Source of the DNA: Leisingera caerulea DSM 24564
GTDB taxonomy: Bacteria > Pseudomonadota > Alphaproteobacteria > Rhodobacterales > Rhodobacteraceae
NCBI RefSeq assembly: GCF_000473325.1
Contig: NZ_KI421514.1
Coordinates: 128,340-192,339, forward strand
DNA length: 64,000 nt
Direction of reading: 5' to 3'
The notes beneath the pieces were generated by a model. It had not been told where the DNA came from, made no database searches, and saw only the letters and a list, made by a program, of their open reading frames with translations. Numbering within the stretch: the first letter of the stretch is position 1; the number at the start of each line of letters is the position of its first letter. A program made the translations under genes and the position numbers. Positions 61,519 to 64,000 of the stretch are shown piece after piece.

Positions 61519-61642
61519 GGGGCTGTCCCTTTGAAATCTCTGCCCTATCTTTGGCTGCGGCCCGGCGAAAGCGCAAGTGTGCCGCCACGGAGGTTGCACT
61601 GTTCGCTGCAAGTGCATAGGTTCCCGGCAAGGGAGAAAACGG

Positions 61643-62011
61643 ATGACCGACAACAGATTGTCATTCAAGGAAATGTGCGCAGAGTTCGACGTGACCCCGC
61701 GGACGCTTCGCTATTATGAATACATCGAATTGCTGCAACCGGACCGCGAAGGCCGCTCGCGCTATTACGGCGCGCGGGAGCGCGCCCGGATGAAGCTGAT
61801 CCTGCGCGGGCGCAAGTTCGGCTTTCAGCTGGAAGAGATCCGCCAGTGGCTGCTGATCTATGAGGAAGAGGGCAACGACGCCCAGAACCATGCCTTTATG
61901 GAAATGGCCGACCGCCAGCTGGTGGAGCTGGAGAAGCAGCGCGAACAGATCAATGAGGCCATTGATGAGCTGACCGCCCTGCGGGCCAGCACCAAGGCGC
62001 TGCTGAAGTAA
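61643..62011 (+). CDS. MerR-family transcriptional regulator (first of two)
   Basis: A 122-residue regulator. The N-terminal MerR wing-helix domain ([54 protein letters not shown]) is followed by a dimerisation coiled coil (about 85-120, [23 protein letters not shown]). There are no metal-binding cysteines. It is closely similar to the second MerR protein 400 nt downstream (shared [29 protein letters not shown]). ATG 61643 follows AGGGAGAAAACGG. Confidence 0.88.
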   Translation: MTDNRLSFKEMCAEFDVTPRTLRYYEYIELLQPDREGRSRYYGARERARMKLILRGRKFGFQLEEIRQWLLIYEEEGNDAQNHAFMEMADRQLVELEKQREQINEAIDELTALRASTKALLK

Positions 62012-62411
62012 CGCAGCCAAGTCCGGCGCGGCGCAAACGCCCGCCGGGCCAGCGCATGCCGCCGGCATGGCGCTGCGGCTCGCACTGGCGGCATTGTTCA
62101 CGCCAAATACCTCTCCTTTCTGAGTATGCAGCCGCATTGCAGCTACGCCCGCCCGGCGGCTCGGGGCGGCGCCTGCGGCGTGTGTCCTGGCCATTGGATT
62201 CGCCCCTCGTCCTGCCCCCGTTTGCGGGGGCCAAGGCCGCTTCCGCCTCCCCCGCACACCGAAACGCGGCGCCACATAATGTTCGTATTGCGAACTGTTA
62301 CCGCCCCCAAAAGTGACGCAACGTACAACTTACGTAAACGTAAAGTCAGTCTTGATCGAAAAGCCGGAAGTGCTCAGCTTAGGGCTGCACCAAGCCGTAA
62401 GAGTGACGACG
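62012..62411. other. Intergenic region between the two MerR genes
   Basis: Four hundred bases without a credible gene. It contains a palindromic CATGCCG-C-CGGCATG (62055-62069), a stem GCCCCCG/CGGGGGC (62214-62231) and then an abrupt A/T-rich 120-nt segment that carries the palindrome at 62330-62343 and presumably the promoter of the second regulator and acyl-CoA dehydrogenase. Short frames here do not look coding. Confidence 0.6.
62330..62343. promoter_or_regulatory. Candidate MerR-family operator
   Basis: TTACGT-AA-ACGTAA, a perfect 6-bp inverted repeat with a 2-nt centre, flanked by C and AG so that it nearly extends further. It lies 69 nt before the second MerR start. The ACGT-N2-ACGT form is reminiscent of sites proposed for LiuR-type MerR regulators of branched-chain acyl-CoA catabolism, which is from memory and not verified. 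Confidence 0.55.
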
Positions 62412-62813
62412 ATGACCGAAGAAACCATGACCATCCGCGAGATGTGCGAGGCCTTTGACGTGACGCCCCGCACCCTGCGGTTTTACGAAGCCAAGGAACT
62501 GCTGTTCCCGATCCGAGACGGCCAGAAGCGGCTGTTCACCAAACGCGACCGCGCCCGCCTGAAGCTGATTCTGCGCGGCAAGCGGTTCGGGTTCAGCCTG
62601 GAGGAAATCCGCCAGCTGCTGGATCTGTACCACGTCGGCGACCAGCAGGTGACGCAGCTGACCAAAACCTATGAGATTGCCAAGGACCGGCTCAACGATA
62701 TGGAGCGCCAGCGCGAAGAGCTGACCGAGGCGATCGAGGACCTGAAAGACCAGCTCGCCTGGGGCGAAAAGATGATCGCCTCGATGCGGGCCCAGAAAAA
62801 GGCTGCCGAATAG
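62412..62813 (+). CDS. MerR-family transcriptional regulator (second of two)
   Basis: A 133-residue regulator: wing-helix domain ([53 protein letters not shown]), then a long coiled coil (about 75-128). No cysteines for metal sensing. This is the class of MerR protein often found next to acyl-CoA dehydrogenase and beta-oxidation genes in alphaproteobacteria, probably responding to acyl-CoA. An alternative ATG is at 62427. The acyl-CoA dehydrogenase follows after 73 nt. Confidence 0.87.
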   Translation: MTEETMTIREMCEAFDVTPRTLRFYEAKELLFPIRDGQKRLFTKRDRARLKLILRGKRFGFSLEEIRQLLDLYHVGDQQVTQLTKTYEIAKDRLNDMERQREELTEAIEDLKDQLAWGEKMIASMRAQKKAAE

Positions 62814-62886
62814 GCAGCCGCCCTGCCCCACTGCCGGCCTGCCCGGCGCCAAACCAAGTCCAACAAGCCCCCTGAAGAGGACCCTA

Positions 62887-64000
62887 ATGCCTTCTTATAC
62901 AGCCCCCGCCAAAGACGCCCAGTTTATTCTGCATGATGTCCTGAAGGTCTCTGGCCAGGATATCCCCGGGTACAACGAGCTGGAACCTGAATTCACCGGC
63001 GCCGTGCTGGAGGAAGCGGGCAAGATCGCCAGCGCAGTTCTGCACCCGCTGAACGTGGTGGGCGACACCGAAGGCTGCCGCCTGGAAAACGGCGTGGTCT
63101 ACACGCCCAACGGGTTCAAGGACGCCTTTGAGCAGGTGAAGGAAGGCGGCTGGCCGGGCATCGACATGCCGGAAGAGTTCGGCGGCCAGAACATGCCCTA
63201 TGTGATCGGCACCGCAGTGGGCGAGTTCTTCTCGGCCGCCAACCAGGCCTTTACCATGTACCAGGGCCTGACCCATGGCGCCGCCTCGGCGATCCTGGCG
63301 CATGGCACCGACGCGCAGAAAAACACCTATCTGCCCAAGATGGTGTCCTGCGAGTGGACCGGCACCATGAACCTGACCGAACCGCATTGCGGCACCGACC
63401 TGGGCCTGATGCGCACCAAGGCGGAACCGCAGGATGACGGCAGCTTCCGCATCTCGGGGCAGAAGATCTTCATCTCCTCCGGCGATCACGACATGGCGGA
63501 AAACATCGTGCACCTGGTGCTGGCCAAGATCCCCGGCGGCCCCGAGGGCATCAAGGGTGTCAGCCTGTTCATCGTGCCCAAGTTCCTGGTGAACGAGGAC
63601 GGTTCGCTGGGCGAGCGCAACGGCGTCTCGGTCGGCAAGATCGAAGAGAAGATGGGCATCCACGGCAACTCCACCTGTGTGATGAACTATGACGGCGCGG
63701 TGGGCTACCTGCTGGGTGAAGAGCACAAGGGCATGCGCGCGATGTTCACCATGATGAACGAAGCGCGTGTGGGCGTCGGGATGCAGGGCCTGGCGCAGGC
63801 TGAGGCCGCCTATCAGAACGCTCTGGAATACGCCAAGGACCGCCTGCAGGGCCGCGACGTGACCGGTGCGAAGAACCCGGACGGCCCGGCCGATCCGCTG
63901 ATCGTGCACCCGGACATCCGCCGCTCGCTGATGGATCAGAAAAGCTTTGCCGAGGGCGCGCGCGCGTTCCTGCTGTGGGGCGCCACCCTGATCGACCAGG
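62887..64000 (+). CDS. Acyl-CoA dehydrogenase, DmdC/FadE-like (3' partial)
   Basis: The first 371 residues of a long-type acyl-CoA dehydrogenase; the frame stays open to the window edge. The start is ATG 62887 ([10 protein letters not shown]...) behind AAGAGGACC. Visible parts are the N-terminal helical domain, the FAD/substrate beta domain with [22 protein letters not shown] and [12 protein letters not shown], and a [20 protein letters not shown] helix. This N-terminal MPSY/MPTY form and the extra C-terminal domain expected beyond the edge are shared by DmdC (3-methylmercaptopropionyl-CoA dehydrogenase) and fatty-acid FadE-type enzymes. Substrate is undecided. Confidence 0.9.
   Translation, partial: MPSYTAPAKDAQFILHDVLKVSGQDIPGYNELEPEFTGAVLEEAGKIASAVLHPLNVVGDTEGCRLENGVVYTPNGFKDAFEQVKEGGWPGIDMPEEFGGQNMPYVIGTAVGEFFSAANQAFTMYQGLTHGAASAILAHGTDAQKNTYLPKMVSCEWTGTMNLTEPHCGTDLGLMRTKAEPQDDGSFRISGQKIFISSGDHDMAENIVHLVLAKIPGGPEGIKGVSLFIVPKFLVNEDGSLGERNGVSVGKIEEKMGIHGNSTCVMNYDGAVGYLLGEEHKGMRAMFTMMNEARVGVGMQGLAQAEAAYQNALEYAKDRLQGRDVTGAKNPDGPADPLIVHPDIRRSLMDQKSFAEGARAFLLWGATLIDQ

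Noticed and set aside
1..64000. tRNA, rRNA, CRISPR arrays, transposases, prophage genes or integration sites
   Set aside because: I looked through the intergenic stretches by eye and saw no cloverleaf, regularly spaced repeats or mobile-element proteins; a dedicated covariance or profile search could still find a small RNA.

Overview
The window reads as one contiguous, GC-rich alphaproteobacterial chromosome segment, most likely from the Roseobacter group of the Rhodobacterales (Leisingera/Phaeobacter/Ruegeria-like). This is inferred from the gene families present: a complete sulfite-dehydrogenase type Sox cluster, a fused MrpA-MrpB antiporter subunit, the NDUFA12-type complex I accessory protein, a DmdC/FadE-like acyl-CoA dehydrogenase and a YeeE/SoxT transporter. 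Genes are tightly packed, with many 4-nt ATGA overlaps. I recognise no rRNA, tRNA, insertion sequence, prophage or CRISPR array. Both ends cut genes: a periplasmic binding protein at the left and an acyl-CoA dehydrogenase at the right.

Layout. 1-5005: branched-chain amino-acid-type ABC transporter (binding protein, LivH, LivM, LivG, LivF), with a double hairpin after the binding protein and an intrinsic terminator after livF. 5197-6597: a three-gene unit of PepSY protein, cytochrome b561 and membrane-anchored LuxR-type protein. 6605-8733: an acyl-CoA ligase divergent from a PAS-LuxR regulator. 8912-13163: housekeeping block (accB, accC, aat, DUF2155 protein, MlaD-like protein, NDUFA12, RidA). 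13187-15777: a small orphan gene, then clpX and clpP. 16032-18721: a GlxA-type AraC regulator and a polytopic membrane protein.

18797-28805 is the sulfur-oxidation region. On the minus strand the order is soxV, soxW, soxX, soxY, soxZ, soxA, soxB, soxC, soxD. Divergently run soxS, soxR (ArsR family) and a SoxT-like transporter. SoxXA, SoxYZ, SoxB and SoxCD form the periplasmic thiosulfate-oxidising complex. SoxV, SoxW and SoxS supply reductant, and SoxR represses. I find a shared 16-bp dyad, ATTCA-N6-TGAAT, in four places: the soxV/soxS, soxW/soxX, soxA/soxB and soxB/soxC gaps. soxEF is not next to the cluster, and the 5' end of soxD carries a REP-like palindrome that is translated in frame.

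28966-34568: PhoX-type phosphatase, DUF302 protein, and a coupled TPP-enzyme/CoA-transferase pair. 34830-40858: TTC38-like TPR protein and an osmoregulated periplasmic glucan operon (OpgC, OpgG/D, OpgH). 41132-42453: esterase and rhodanese. 42735-48658: Mrp cation/proton antiporter operon (mrpAB, C, D, E, F, G). 48707-52004: a flavoprotein-SelD fusion convergent with the tRNA 2-selenouridine synthase. 52168-59145: MarR, YedK/HMCES, TPR-sulfotransferase, DUF1992 protein, 5'-nucleotidase, DUF952 protein, pyrD and an ArsC-like protein. 59257-61518: MATE exporter and two hot-dog thioesterases. 61643-64000: two paralogous MerR regulators and the acyl-CoA dehydrogenase.

I did not find a clearly new multigene system. 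The most promising leads are the Sox operator set, the repeat inside soxD, the PepSY/cytochrome b561/membrane-LuxR unit, the uncharacterised TPP-enzyme/CoA-transferase pair, and the twin MerR genes with a near-perfect operator-like palindrome.
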